A DNA stretch of 64,000 nucleotides from Hyphomicrobiales bacterium (GCA_016710435.1 JADJVV010000001.1:372001-436000), one strand, 5' to 3'; counted from the first letter of the stretch, positions 24,207-32,506 are shown. Notes: generated by a model not told the origin, from the letters alone. Made by a program: numbers and translations.

Positions 24207-25615
24207 CCCGATCCCCTTCTCCTGAAACCCTGGCCCGCCTCGCCGCCGTCGTCGGCGAGAAGGGTGTGATCCGCGACGCTCACGGCCAGCAACCCTACCT
24301 CCACGAATGGCGCGACCTGTGGCATGGCAAGACGCCGCTCGTCCTCCGCCCCGCATCAACCGATGACGTCTCCCGCATCATGGCGATTGCCCATGAGACG
24401 GACACGGCGATCGTGCCGCAAGGAGGCAACACCGGATTGGTGGGCGGACAGATTCCCAATCCCGATGGCAGCGAAGTCCTGCTTTCGCTCGACCGCATGA
24501 CGCGCATCATCACCGTCGATGCCGCCGACTTCTCCATCACCGTGGAAGCCGGCGCGACACTCGCCGCCGTGCAGCGCGCCGCGGCTGATGCGGACAGGTT
24601 GTTCCCGCTCTCGCTTGCTTCCGAAGGTTCGTGCCGCATTGGTGGCAATCTCGGCAGCAATGCCGGCGGTGTGAACGTGCTCGCCTACGGCAATGCGCGA
24701 GACCTCTGCCTCGGCCTCGAAGTGGTGCTCGCCGATGGCCGCGTGCTCAATCTCCTGCGCAGCCTGCGCAAGGACAATACCGGATACGACCTTCGCAACA
24801 TGTTCATCGGCAGCGAAGGCACGCTCGGCATCATCACGAAGGCGGTGTTGAAACTCTTTCCCCGTCCCCGCCGCCACGACACGGCCTTCGTTGCCGTGCC
24901 ATCGCCGCAGGCTGCAGTGTCGCTGCTTGCGCGCTTCAGGCAACGCGCCAACTCTGCCGTGGTAGCCTTTGAATTGATTCCGGAAATTGCTGTTCAGTTT
25001 GTGAGCAGACACATGGGTGTTTCGCGCCCGCTCCCACAAGGCTCACCCTGGTTTGTGCTGAGTGAATTCGCCGACGCTGCCGAAGGCGCCATGGAACACG
25101 CCCTCGCCGATGCCATGGAGGAAGGGCTCGTCACCGATGCGGCACTTGCCCAGAATGAAACGCAGCGCATGGCCTTCTGGGAACTGCGCGAGAAGCTCTC
25201 GGACTCGCAGAAATTCGAAGGCGGTTCGATCAAGCATGATGTGTCCGTGCCCGTGTCGCGCATTCCGGATTTCATTGCAGCGGCCATCCCCGCTGTGGAG
25301 GCATTCATGCCGGGATGCCGCTACATGTGCTTCGGCCACATGGGCGACGGCAACCTGCACTTCAATGTGTCGCAGCCCATCGGCATGGACAAGCAGGGCT
25401 ACCTTGACCACTGGCCGGAGATGAGCCGCATCGTGCATGATGTGGTGCTCGCCCATGGCGGTTCCATTTCCGCTGAGCACGGCATCGGCCAGTTGAAGCG
25501 CGACGACATGTGCCGCATCAAGTCACCCGTCGAGCTGGACGTGATGCGCGCCCTGAAACACATGCTCGACCCCAGAGGCATTCTCAACCCTGGCAAGGTG
25601 CTGCCCGGCGCGTGA
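24203..25615 (+). CDS. FAD-binding oxidoreductase, D-2-hydroxyglutarate/D-lactate dehydrogenase type
   Basis: A 470-residue flavoenzyme of the VAO/PCMH family. The FAD-binding half carries PQGGNTGLVGGQIP and GSCRIGGNLGSNAGGVN, and the C-terminal cap has the metal and substrate residues FGHMGDGNLHFNV and SAEHGIGQLKRDDM. This pattern is that of D-2-hydroxyglutarate dehydrogenase and DLD-type D-lactate dehydrogenases, which pass electrons to the ETF or quinone pool; an ETF-ubiquinone oxidoreductase is encoded at 49.4 kb. It is coupled to the Sua5 gene by a 4-bp overlap and ends 3 bp from the end of the convergent YedK gene. Confidence 0.88.
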   Translation: MTRSPSPETLARLAAVVGEKGVIRDAHGQQPYLHEWRDLWHGKTPLVLRPASTDDVSRIMAIAHETDTAIVPQGGNTGLVGGQIPNPDGSEVLLSLDRMTRIITVDAADFSITVEAGATLAAVQRAAADADRLFPLSLASEGSCRIGGNLGSNAGGVNVLAYGNARDLCLGLEVVLADGRVLNLLRSLRKDNTGYDLRNMFIGSEGTLGIITKAVLKLFPRPRRHDTAFVAVPSPQAAVSLLARFRQRANSAVVAFELIPEIAVQFVSRHMGVSRPLPQGSPWFVLSEFADAAEGAMEHALADAMEEGLVTDAALAQNETQRMAFWELREKLSDSQKFEGGSIKHDVSVPVSRIPDFIAAAIPAVEAFMPGCRYMCFGHMGDGNLHFNVSQPIGMDKQGYLDHWPEMSRIVHDVVLAHGGSISAEHGIGQLKRDDMCRIKSPVELDVMRALKHMLDPRGILNPGKVLPGA

Positions 25616-25618
25616 TCC

Positions 25619-26311
25619 TCAGAGAAGGTCCATCTGCCCGCCTGCGGGCTTTGGCGGCGCGGCAGGTTTCGGTTTCGGCGGCGGTGCATTACGCGCGATG
25701 ACGGTCGGCTCCATCACGAAATAATCATCCGCAGCGGGCCGCAGCAACGGCACGATCTTCGTTGCATCATCATCGCTGCAATCAAGCCACATCTCGAAAT
25801 CCTCAGGCCGGATGATCACGGGGCTGCGGGTGTGAATGGTGGCGACGAGCGCGTTGGCGGATGTGGTGATGATGGCTGCTGTCTCAAGTTCGGATCCGTC
25901 CGGCCCCATCCAGTGTTCCCAGATGCCCGCGAAGGCCATCAACCCGTCATCGGGCCGGTGGATGAAATAGGGCGTCTTCTTGCCCGGCACGTCGCCTTCC
26001 CATTCATAGAAACCGTCCGCCGGAATGAGGCAGCGCCGCCGCCGGATGGCATTGCGGAAGGTGGGCTTCTCCAGCACCGTCTCGCAACGGGCGTTGATCA
26101 GCGGCTTGCCCGGCGCCACCTCCTTCGCCCATGACGGAACGAAACCCCAGCGCACCAATCCGAAGTGCCGGTTCTCCTGCCCCTTGCGCACGATGGCGAT
26201 GGGGCCGCCCGGCGTTACGTAGGTGCGCGGCGGGAAGTCCGGCGTCTCCAGATAGTTGAAAAGCGTGCGCGTCTCTTCCGGAGAGCGCCTGAAACTGTAA
26301 AGTCCACACAT
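25619..26311 (-). CDS. SOS response-associated peptidase (YedK/HMCES, SRAP domain)
   Basis: A 230-residue SRAP protein that forms a covalent thiazolidine cross-link with abasic sites in single-stranded DNA. The start is fixed by chemistry: Met1 is removed and Cys2 (MCGLYSFRRS) is the nucleophile. N73 (INARCET), E103 (DGFYEWEG) and H160 (TIHTRSPVII) match the E. coli YedK active site N75/E105/H160. The C-terminal tail is Pro/Lys-rich. Its ATG overlaps the ATG of the divergent Nudix gene, so no independent intergenic promoter exists. It is convergent with the FAD dehydrogenase. Confidence 0.93.
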   Translation of the reverse strand: MCGLYSFRRSPEETRTLFNYLETPDFPPRTYVTPGGPIAIVRKGQENRHFGLVRWGFVPSWAKEVAPGKPLINARCETVLEKPTFRNAIRRRRCLIPADGFYEWEGDVPGKKTPYFIHRPDDGLMAFAGIWEHWMGPDGSELETAAIITTSANALVATIHTRSPVIIRPEDFEMWLDCSDDDATKIVPLLRPAADDYFVMEPTVIARNAPPPKPKPAAPPKPAGGQMDLL

Positions 26312-26729
26312 GACGGAAAATCCTAGCAGCGCCCCGCCCCTCATCAAAGCAGCCTCGGCGTGCGTCTGGCACGAGGGGAAGGTGCTGCTGGCCCGCCGGG
26401 GCAAGGCCCTGGGCCGTGGAACCTGGGCCTTTCCCGGAGGCAAGCTGGAATTGGGCGAAACGCCCCTCGAAGCCGCCCACCGGGAACTCCTGGAGGAGAC
26501 AGGTGTTCAGGCGGACCTGCGCGAACTGATCGGCGAGTTCCGCATCTCCACGCCGCAGGCGACCTTCCTGATCAGCAGCTTCACAGGGTGGTTTCTCTCC
26601 GGGGAAGCGCAGGCCGCGAGCGACTCCGATGCCGTGGCCTGGGTGGCGCCCGCCGAGCTTGCCGCCTTCAACCTCGCCCCGAATATCGCCGGAGCCGTGG
26701 CCCGGGCCCGGCAACTGCTGAACCTTTGA
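26310..26729 (+). CDS. Nudix hydrolase
   Basis: A 139-residue Nudix protein with a complete Nudix box at residues 44-66 (Gx5Ex7REUxEExGU: G44, E50, R58, E59, E62, E63, G65). These enzymes hydrolyse nucleoside diphosphates linked to another group, using Mg2+; target unknown (MutT-like sanitising or ADP-sugar). The start codon interlocks with that of divergent YedK (shared CATG at 26309-26312) and lacks a Shine-Dalgarno sequence, so it may be leaderless. No other in-frame ATG precedes the fold. Confidence 0.88.
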   Translation: MTENPSSAPPLIKAASACVWHEGKVLLARRGKALGRGTWAFPGGKLELGETPLEAAHRELLEETGVQADLRELIGEFRISTPQATFLISSFTGWFLSGEAQAASDSDAVAWVAPAELAAFNLAPNIAGAVARARQLLNL

Positions 26730-26749
26730 AGAAAAATGAGCCGCCCGCG

Positions 26750-26764
26750 TTAACCTTCAATTAA
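26750..26764 (+). promoter_or_regulatory. Perfect CtrA box (TTAA-N7-TTAA)
   Basis: TTAA-CCTTCAA-TTAA matches exactly the full CtrA recognition sequence known from Caulobacter and Rhizobiales. It is in the 112-bp gap between the Nudix stop and the small gene starting at 26842; with nothing else downstream on the plus strand, the small gene is the only candidate target. Confidence 0.6.
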
Positions 26765-26841
26765 GGGATGACTCGCTGGCGCGAAGTGCTCTGCTAAGGT
26801 GAATCCACTGACGCCGCACACACTGATTGCCTTTCAAAACC

Positions 26842-27102
26842 ATGCTCAAACTCGATCACAAGCCTGCCCCGCCCCAGCCCGCGCAAGAGGCTAAACAAGT
26901 GGCGTTGCGCTACATCCTCGAGGCCTGGGAAGAGGCTGTGTACGATGGGCTGGACTCCGACGCCATTGCCACCGCCGCAATCTTCGCCGCCCTCTCCGAC
27001 ATGATCGCCAGTTATGGTGAGGAACCGGTGGCGCAGATGTGCGCCCGCCTGCCGGAACGAATCCGCCAGGGCGAGTTCACCGTGGGCAAGACCACGCAGT
27101 AA
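26842..27102 (+). CDS. Conserved small protein of unknown function, CtrA-box linked
   Basis: An 86-residue acidic, helical protein (core VALRYILEAWEEAVYDGLDS, then ATAAIFAALSDMIASYGEE and LPERIRQGEFTV). It has no signal peptide, membrane segment or catalytic motif that I recognise, but the composition and codon use are those of a real gene and similar small proteins exist in Rhizobiales. ATG at 26842 is preferred over a TTG at 26827. It stands alone, with a perfect CtrA box 78 bp upstream and a convergent GNAT gene 6 bp downstream. A cell-cycle-linked role is suggested only by the box. Confidence 0.7.
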   Translation: MLKLDHKPAPPQPAQEAKQVALRYILEAWEEAVYDGLDSDAIATAAIFAALSDMIASYGEEPVAQMCARLPERIRQGEFTVGKTTQ

Positions 27103-27108
27103 TCGTGG

Positions 27109-27570
27109 TCAGATATCCCGCGCCATGAAGGTGCTGTTGGGGTCCGGCTTGTAGCCTTCGAACGGCGGGCATTCCGCAAAGCCATGGCGCGCATAGAGTG
27201 CCCGCGCCGGCGCGAAGAAATCGAACGACCCTGTTTCCAGAAGCAAGCGCGACAGCCCCATCCCCTTGGCCTCGCCCATGATGTGGCTGAGCAATGCCGA
27301 GCCCACGCCGCTCCGCCGCGCCGTCTTCAGCGTGTGCATGGATTTGATTTCGCCTTCCCGCGCGCTCATGCGCTTCAGCGCGCCCACGCCCATCAGCGTC
27401 GCGCCATCCCATGCCGACCAGAAGGCAATATCGGGCGATTTGAGGCGCGACACGTCGAAGACATGGGCCGAGCCTTTGGGCGTCACGGAAACATTCGTGT
27501 CGAAGTGCAACTTCAGCATCGCCAGCACCTGCGGGTCGTCCAGCCCACCGGGAACAATGCGGAGGCTCAT
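27109..27570 (-). CDS. GNAT family N-acetyltransferase
   Basis: A 153-residue single-domain GNAT: IKSMHTLKTARRSGVGSALL contains the acetyl-CoA loop (R-R-S-G-V-G), followed by GLSRLLLETGSFDFFAPARA and YARHGFAECPPF. Members close to this pattern acetylate small amines or amino acids; the acceptor is unknown. Its start overlaps the stop of the AcuI-like gene by 4 bp, placing it last in a dihydroorotase-like / AcuI-like / GNAT operon. Confidence 0.85.
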   Translation of the reverse strand: MSLRIVPGGLDDPQVLAMLKLHFDTNVSVTPKGSAHVFDVSRLKSPDIAFWSAWDGATLMGVGALKRMSAREGEIKSMHTLKTARRSGVGSALLSHIMGEAKGMGLSRLLLETGSFDFFAPARALYARHGFAECPPFEGYKPDPNSTFMARDI

Positions 27571-28559
27571 GGCTTCACATCCACAACGACACGGCCACGC
27601 ACCTTGCCCGCCACGATCTCCGCCGCCACGCGCGGCACATCATCAAGCGTGATGTGCGTCGTGAGGGCCGCGAGCTTGCTCCTGTCGAGGTCTTTGGCGA
27701 TCCGCTTCCAGCAGGCGATGCGGCGCGGCTGCGGTGTTGTCACGGAATTGACGCCGATGAGCCGCACGCCCCGGAGGATGAACGGCGCCACGCTGGTCGG
27801 CAGGTCCATGCCACCCGCAAGTCCCGTGGCCGCAACGGTGCCTTCCGGCAACACTTGCGAAATGGCGTTGGCCAGCATGGTGGAACCCACCGTATCGACA
27901 ACGCCCGCCCAGCGCGCCTTCGCCAGCGCCTTCACCGGACCCTGCAACTCCTTGCGGTCGATGACCGACGTGGCTCCAAGAGATTTGAGAAACGCCTCTT
28001 CCTCCGGCCGCCCTGTGGCAGCGACGACGTTGAATCCGAGCTTCGACAGGATGGCGATTGCGGTTGATCCGACCCCGCCCGCTGCACCCGTGACCAGCAC
28101 TTCGCCCTGCGCCGGGGTGACGCCCTGCTCTTCCAGCGCCATCACACACAGCATGGCCGTATAGCCCGCAACACCCACGGCCATGGCATCAGCCGTGCTG
28201 AATCCATTCGGCAAGGGCACCAGCCAATCACCGTTGACGCGAGCCATCTCGGCGAAACCGCCGTAGTGGCCTTCGCCGACGCCCCAACCGCCCAGCACGA
28301 CCTTGTCGCCCGCCTTCCACTGCGGATGACTGGAGGAGCGCACCGTGCCCGCGAGATCAATGCCCGGCACCAGCGGCCAGTGCCGGATGATCGGGCCCTT
28401 GCCCGTGATTGCCAGGCCATCCTTGTAATTCACCGACGAGTGCGCAACGTCGATCGTGACATTGCCCTCCATCAGGTCGGCCTCCGTCAGCCGGACAAAT
28501 TCCACCTTCTGGCCGTCATCGGTCTTGCTCACGAGGATGGCGCGAAAACTCTCGGTCAC
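27567..28559 (-). CDS. acuI: Acryloyl-CoA reductase AcuI/YhdH-type oxidoreductase
   Basis: A 330-residue zinc-free medium-chain dehydrogenase of the YhdH/AcuI group. Markers are SSVNYKDGLAITGKGPI, PLVPGIDLAGTV, GGWGVGEGHYGGFAEM and the NADPH site VTGAAGGVGSTAIAIL. AcuI reduces toxic acryloyl-CoA to propionyl-CoA with NADPH and is often tied to DMSP or 3-hydroxypropionate breakdown. Here it lies in an operon between the dihydroorotase-like gene (4-bp overlap) and a GNAT gene, not beside the DMSP-lyase-like cupin at 0.8 kb, so a functional link is possible but not shown. Alternative: general quinone/enoyl reductase. Confidence 0.85.
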   Translation of the reverse strand: MTESFRAILVSKTDDGQKVEFVRLTEADLMEGNVTIDVAHSSVNYKDGLAITGKGPIIRHWPLVPGIDLAGTVRSSSHPQWKAGDKVVLGGWGVGEGHYGGFAEMARVNGDWLVPLPNGFSTADAMAVGVAGYTAMLCVMALEEQGVTPAQGEVLVTGAAGGVGSTAIAILSKLGFNVVAATGRPEEEAFLKSLGATSVIDRKELQGPVKALAKARWAGVVDTVGSTMLANAISQVLPEGTVAATGLAGGMDLPTSVAPFILRGVRLIGVNSVTTPQPRRIACWKRIAKDLDRSKLAALTTHITLDDVPRVAAEIVAGKVRGRVVVDVKP

Positions 28560-29899
28560 GTCATTGTCTCCGGTTGCAGGGCTTCAGTGAATTGCGCGGG
28601 CTGCCCCGTGGCCGGTCCGGGGATCTCGCCCTGCCACATGGCGCAGGCGCCACGAATGAACGTGCCAACGGGCCAGCCCTGCACACGCACGCCGTCGTAG
28701 GGCGTCCACTGGCTGCGGCTTTCAATCCATTCATTCCGGATCGTCTCGCTGCGCAACAGATCAACGATGGTGAAATCGGCGTCATAGCCTTCCGCGATGC
28801 GGCCCTTGCGCGACAAGCCGAAAATACGCTGCGGACCCTGGGACGTGAGATCAACAAACCGTTCCAGCGTCAGCCGGCCCTTGTTCACATGGTCGAGCAT
28901 GATGGGCACCAGCGTCTGCACGCCCGTCATGCCCGAGGGCGATTGGGGATAGGGCTTGGCCTTCTCTTCCAGCGTGTGCGGCGCGTGATCGGAACCAAGC
29001 ACATCCACGAGGCCGGATTGGATCGCGGCCCACAGGCCGTCCCGGTGTTCCGCGCCGCGCACCGGCGGGTTCATCTGTAATCGCGTGCCGAGCCGGGCGT
29101 AGTCATCGCCCGACAGGGTCAAGTGATGCGGCGTCACCTCCACCGTTGCCACATCGCGGTACTGCGCCAGGATGGGCAACTCGTCCCGCGTAGACACATG
29201 CAGGATGTGGATGCGCTTGCCGTGCCGGCGCGCGATGCGGCAGAGGCGCGTCGTGCACAGCACCGCCGCCTCCACGTCGCGCCACACGGGATGGCTCGCA
29301 GCATCGCCGGCCACCTGATGCCCGACGCGCTCACGCAGGCGGAATTCATCTTCGCTATGGAAAGCCGCCCGCCGCGACAGGCGCGAAATGATCTGGTCCA
29401 GTCCGCCATCATCATCCACCAGCAGATCGCCGGTCGAGGAACCGGCAAAGACCTTGATGCCGGCCGACCCTTCCAGCTTTTCAAGAGCCGGGATGCCAGC
29501 GATGTTGTCGCGCGTGCCGCCGACATAGAAGGCGAAATCGCAGAACATGCGGTTGCGGCCCCGCGCCACCTTGTCCGCCAGGGCTTCCGCGCTGGTCGTC
29601 GTCGGTTTGGTGTTGGGCATCTCGAAGACAACGGTGACGCCTCCCGCCACTGCGGCGCGGCTGCCCGTTTCCAGGTCTTCCTTGTGGGTGGGGCCGGGCT
29701 CGCGGAAATGCACCTGGCTGTCGATCACGCCAGGCAGGATGTGCAACTTGCGGCAGTCCCGCACCTCGGCGGCGGCGAATCCGGCGAGATCACCCAACGC
29801 CACGATGCGGCCCTTGTCCACGGCGATGTCACGGACACCCGTGCCATCCTGATTGACCACGGTTCCCCCCTTGAGGATGAGATCAACCTGTCGTGACAT
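28556..29899 (-). CDS. Dihydroorotase-like cyclic amidohydrolase with a QxH metal motif
   Basis: A 447-residue amidohydrolase of the dihydroorotase/allantoinase class. The usual HxH after strand 1 is S61-Q62-V63-H64 (DSQVHFREPG), so the first metal histidine is replaced by glutamine. Other residues look intact: K149 (AGIKVFAGSSTG) at the carboxylated-lysine position, HILHVST, TPHHLT and the catalytic aspartate in GSDHAPHT. Such QxH proteins form a known clade labelled dihydroorotase in alphaproteobacteria; whether they act in pyrimidine synthesis is unclear. The start at 29899 is the first to give the family N terminus. It leads the operon with AcuI-like and GNAT genes and is divergent from ygfZ (65 bp). 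Confidence 0.85.
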   Translation of the reverse strand: MSRQVDLILKGGTVVNQDGTGVRDIAVDKGRIVALGDLAGFAAAEVRDCRKLHILPGVIDSQVHFREPGPTHKEDLETGSRAAVAGGVTVVFEMPNTKPTTTSAEALADKVARGRNRMFCDFAFYVGGTRDNIAGIPALEKLEGSAGIKVFAGSSTGDLLVDDDGGLDQIISRLSRRAAFHSEDEFRLRERVGHQVAGDAASHPVWRDVEAAVLCTTRLCRIARRHGKRIHILHVSTRDELPILAQYRDVATVEVTPHHLTLSGDDYARLGTRLQMNPPVRGAEHRDGLWAAIQSGLVDVLGSDHAPHTLEEKAKPYPQSPSGMTGVQTLVPIMLDHVNKGRLTLERFVDLTSQGPQRIFGLSRKGRIAEGYDADFTIVDLLRSETIRNEWIESRSQWTPYDGVRVQGWPVGTFIRGACAMWQGEIPGPATGQPAQFTEALQPETMT

Positions 29900-29964
29900 G
29901 CAGGGCCTTTCTTGATTGGGCGTCCGGGCTTTCGTAAAGAGAATGCGGAACCGACGCAAGGCAC

Positions 29965-30789
29965 ATGGCTTCACCATTCGCAGCACAAATTCTTTCCTCC
30001 CGCGCCGTCATCCGGCTTGCGGGCGAGGCGCCATTGGCCTTCCTCCACAACCTCCTCACCTGTGAAACCGCAGACCTGCCGCCCCGCACCTGGGCCTACG
30101 GCGCCCTGCTCTCGCCTCAAGGCAAGATCCAGCACGATGTCTTTGTCATCCACGACGGAACCAGCGTCTTCATCGATTGCGCGCTGTCGCAACGCAGCGC
30201 CCTGCTGCAGAAACTGAAGCTCTACCGCCTGCGGGCGAAGATCGAGATCGAGGCGGATGAGAGCAGCCGCATCGCCGTGGGCAGCGCCACAGGACTGGGC
30301 GGAGATGATCCGCGCCTGGCAGGCATGGGCCAGCGCAGCATCGTGGCCACTGGCGCAATGCCGGAAGGAACGGGTTACGCGGCAGCACGCATCGCCAACG
30401 GCCTTGCCGACAGCGACGCCGACATCGGCGAGAACGCGCTCTTTCCCCACGAAGCCAACCTCGACCTTGTTCACGGCGTGAGTTTCACCAAGGGCTGTTA
30501 TGTTGGACAGGAAGTGGTGTCGCGCATGCAACACCGGGGTACGGCCCGAAACCGCATCTTGCCCATCACGGGCACCGCAGCCTTGCCCCCGAAGGGCAGC
30601 GAAATCCGTTCAGGCTCCACCGCCATCGGTGAAGTCCTGTCGTCGGTCGGAACGGAGGGACTGGCCCTCCTCCGCCTCGATCGCCTGGCGGAAGCGACGG
30701 CACCACTGCTGACATCCGCTGTCAGGCTCTCCGTTCACAAGCCGCAGTGGATGACCCTCCCTCTCACCATCCCGGATGCCGCTGCATGA
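29965..30789 (+). CDS. ygfZ: YgfZ/CAF17-type folate-binding protein
   Basis: A 274-residue GcvT-like protein with the YgfZ signature K-G-C-Y-x-G-Q-E at residues 176-183 (C178 essential in E. coli YgfZ). The N-terminal folate-binding lobe is seen in AFLHNLLTCETADLPP and WAYGALLSPQGKI. YgfZ helps build or repair iron-sulfur clusters in certain enzymes in a tetrahydrofolate-dependent way. First gene of a four-gene operon in which every junction is a 4-bp overlap; tag follows directly. Confidence 0.9.
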   Translation: MASPFAAQILSSRAVIRLAGEAPLAFLHNLLTCETADLPPRTWAYGALLSPQGKIQHDVFVIHDGTSVFIDCALSQRSALLQKLKLYRLRAKIEIEADESSRIAVGSATGLGGDDPRLAGMGQRSIVATGAMPEGTGYAAARIANGLADSDADIGENALFPHEANLDLVHGVSFTKGCYVGQEVVSRMQHRGTARNRILPITGTAALPPKGSEIRSGSTAIGEVLSSVGTEGLALLRLDRLAEATAPLLTSAVRLSVHKPQWMTLPLTIPDAAA

Positions 30790-31376
30790 ATGCCACGACC
30801 CACGACGACGGCAAGAACCGCTGCCCCTGGTGCGGCACGGATTCCCTTTACGTGCACTATCACGACACGGACTGGGGCGTGCCCGAGTATGACTCGCGCG
30901 CGTTGTTCGAGAAGCTCATCCTCGATGGCTTCCAGGCGGGATTGTCGTGGATCACCATCTTGCGCAAGCGCGATCACTTCCGCGCCGTGTTCGACAACTT
31001 CGACGCGGAGAAGATCGCCCGCTACGATGCCCGCAAGGTTGCGGCGCTGATGAACGACCCCGGCATTGTCCGTAACCGGCTGAAGATCGACGCAGCGGTG
31101 ACGAGCGCCCAGGCCTATCTCGAAATGCCGGACTTTTCCGCCTATCTCTGGGGTTTCCTCGATGGCAGGCCGGTGCAGAACAGTTTCCGCGGCATGGGCG
31201 ATGTCCCGGCCCAGACGCCGCTGGCTGAAAAAATCTCCAAGGACCTGAAGAAGCGCGGCTTCCGTTTCGTCGGACCGACGATTGTCTACGCCTTCATGCA
31301 GGCCTGCGGCCTCGTCAATGACCATCTGGTGGGCTGTCACCGCCACGCACACGTGAAAACCCTGGCCCGCCGATGA
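30786..31376 (+). CDS. tag: DNA-3-methyladenine glycosylase I
   Basis: A 196-residue Tag protein. C13 and H26 (NRCPWCGTD, YHDTDWGVP) and the C-terminal GCHRH correspond to the zinc-snap ligands of E. coli Tag (C4, H17, H175, C179), and the damage-recognition region AGLSWITILRKRDHFRAVF is closely matched, as is KKRGFRFVGPTIVYAFMQAC. Tag removes 3-methyladenine from alkylated DNA. ATG at 30786 overlaps the ygfZ stop by 4 bp; an upstream start would run into ygfZ. Confidence 0.95.
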   Translation: MNATTHDDGKNRCPWCGTDSLYVHYHDTDWGVPEYDSRALFEKLILDGFQAGLSWITILRKRDHFRAVFDNFDAEKIARYDARKVAALMNDPGIVRNRLKIDAAVTSAQAYLEMPDFSAYLWGFLDGRPVQNSFRGMGDVPAQTPLAEKISKDLKKRGFRFVGPTIVYAFMQACGLVNDHLVGCHRHAHVKTLARR

Positions 31377-31981
31377 ATACCGTTCCGCCCCGCGCCTGGC
31401 AGCGCATGCTGTCCGGCCGCCGCCTTGACCTGCTCGATCCCTCGCCGCTTGATATCGAGATCGAGGACATTGCCCATGGCCTCGCCCGCGTGGCGCGCTG
31501 GAATGGACAAACGCGCGGCGACCACGCCTTCTCCGTGGCGCAGCATTGCGTGGTCGTGGAAGCGATCTTTGCCCACCTCACGCCAGCGGCCTCCCGCGCC
31601 GACCGGCTTGTGGCGTTGCTGCACGATGCGCCGGAATATGTGATCGGTGACATGATCTCGCCGTTCAAGGCAGCGCTCGGCGTCGACTACAAGGCCTTCG
31701 AGAACCGCCTGCTTGGCGCCATCCACCTGCGCTTCGGCTTGCCACCCGTGGCCCGCGCCGAATTGCTCGACCAGATCAAGCAGGCCGACCGTGTTGCTGC
31801 ATACCTGGAGGCCACCCAGCTTGCCGGATTTGCCGTCGACGAGGCCCGCCGCTTCTTCGGCAATCCGCGTGGCCTCACCGGGCTCGCCCCGGAATATGGT
31901 CACGCCCTTGCGCCGCTTCCTGCGACCAAAGCCGCATCGCAATACTGTGCAGCCTTCGCCAAATTGCAGGCCGCATCATGA
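31373..31981 (+). CDS. HD-domain phosphohydrolase (YfbR-like)
   Basis: A 202-residue HD-fold protein. Metal residues: H51 (DHAFSVAQHC), H84-D85 (ALLHDAPEYVIGD) and D139 (KQADRVAAYLEA), the H...HD...D pattern of YfbR 5'-deoxynucleotidases. A role in dNMP or nucleotide turnover is likely. The gene overlaps tag and the downstream phosphatase by 4 bp on each side. Confidence 0.87.
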   Translation: MNTVPPRAWQRMLSGRRLDLLDPSPLDIEIEDIAHGLARVARWNGQTRGDHAFSVAQHCVVVEAIFAHLTPAASRADRLVALLHDAPEYVIGDMISPFKAALGVDYKAFENRLLGAIHLRFGLPPVARAELLDQIKQADRVAAYLEATQLAGFAVDEARRFFGNPRGLTGLAPEYGHALAPLPATKAASQYCAAFAKLQAAS

Positions 31982-32496
31982 TCATTGTCACCAGCCTGCG
32001 CGACAGCCATGCGCAACTCGCCGCCCATGGCGCCAAACGCGCCATCAGCATCCTCAGTCCCGACACGCCCCATCCGGATTTTCCGGCACTGGCCGACGGC
32101 CAGCACCTCAGGCTGACGTTCCACGATGTGAACGCCGATGGCGGCGGCCTCGAAGGCCCCAAGATGCGCGATGCAGAACGGCTCGTGCACTTCATCACGG
32201 AGTGGGACCGCACCGCCCCGCTGCTCATCCATTGCTGGGCCGGCATCAGTCGCTCCACGGCCGCGGCCTATTCCGCCGCCTGCCTGTTGCGCGCCGATGA
32301 AGATGAAGATGACCTCGCCCGCGAGTTGCGTGAGGCTTCGCCCTCTGCCACGCCGAACCGCCTGATCGTCTCGCAGGTGGACCAGATCCTCGGGCGCCAC
32401 GGCAGGATGCTGCGCGCAGTGGAACGGATCGGCCGCGGCGCCGACGCCTTCGAGGGACGCTCCTTCACCCTTCCCATCCGCACCACCGGCCGTTGA
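31978..32496 (+). CDS. Dual-specificity/tyrosine phosphatase-like protein
   Basis: A 172-residue protein with the cysteine phosphatase P-loop C86-x5-R92 (HCWAGISRSTAAA) and a candidate general acid D50 in LTFHDVNADG. Proteins of this compact type occur widely in Rhizobiales as the last gene after tag/HD genes. The substrate, protein phosphotyrosine or a small phosphorylated compound, is not known. The operon ends in a perfect bidirectional terminator 10 bp after the stop. Confidence 0.8.
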   Translation: MIIVTSLRDSHAQLAAHGAKRAISILSPDTPHPDFPALADGQHLRLTFHDVNADGGGLEGPKMRDAERLVHFITEWDRTAPLLIHCWAGISRSTAAAYSAACLLRADEDEDDLARELREASPSATPNRLIVSQVDQILGRHGRMLRAVERIGRGADAFEGRSFTLPIRTTGR

Positions 32497-32506
32497 GCCA
32501 ATAAAA

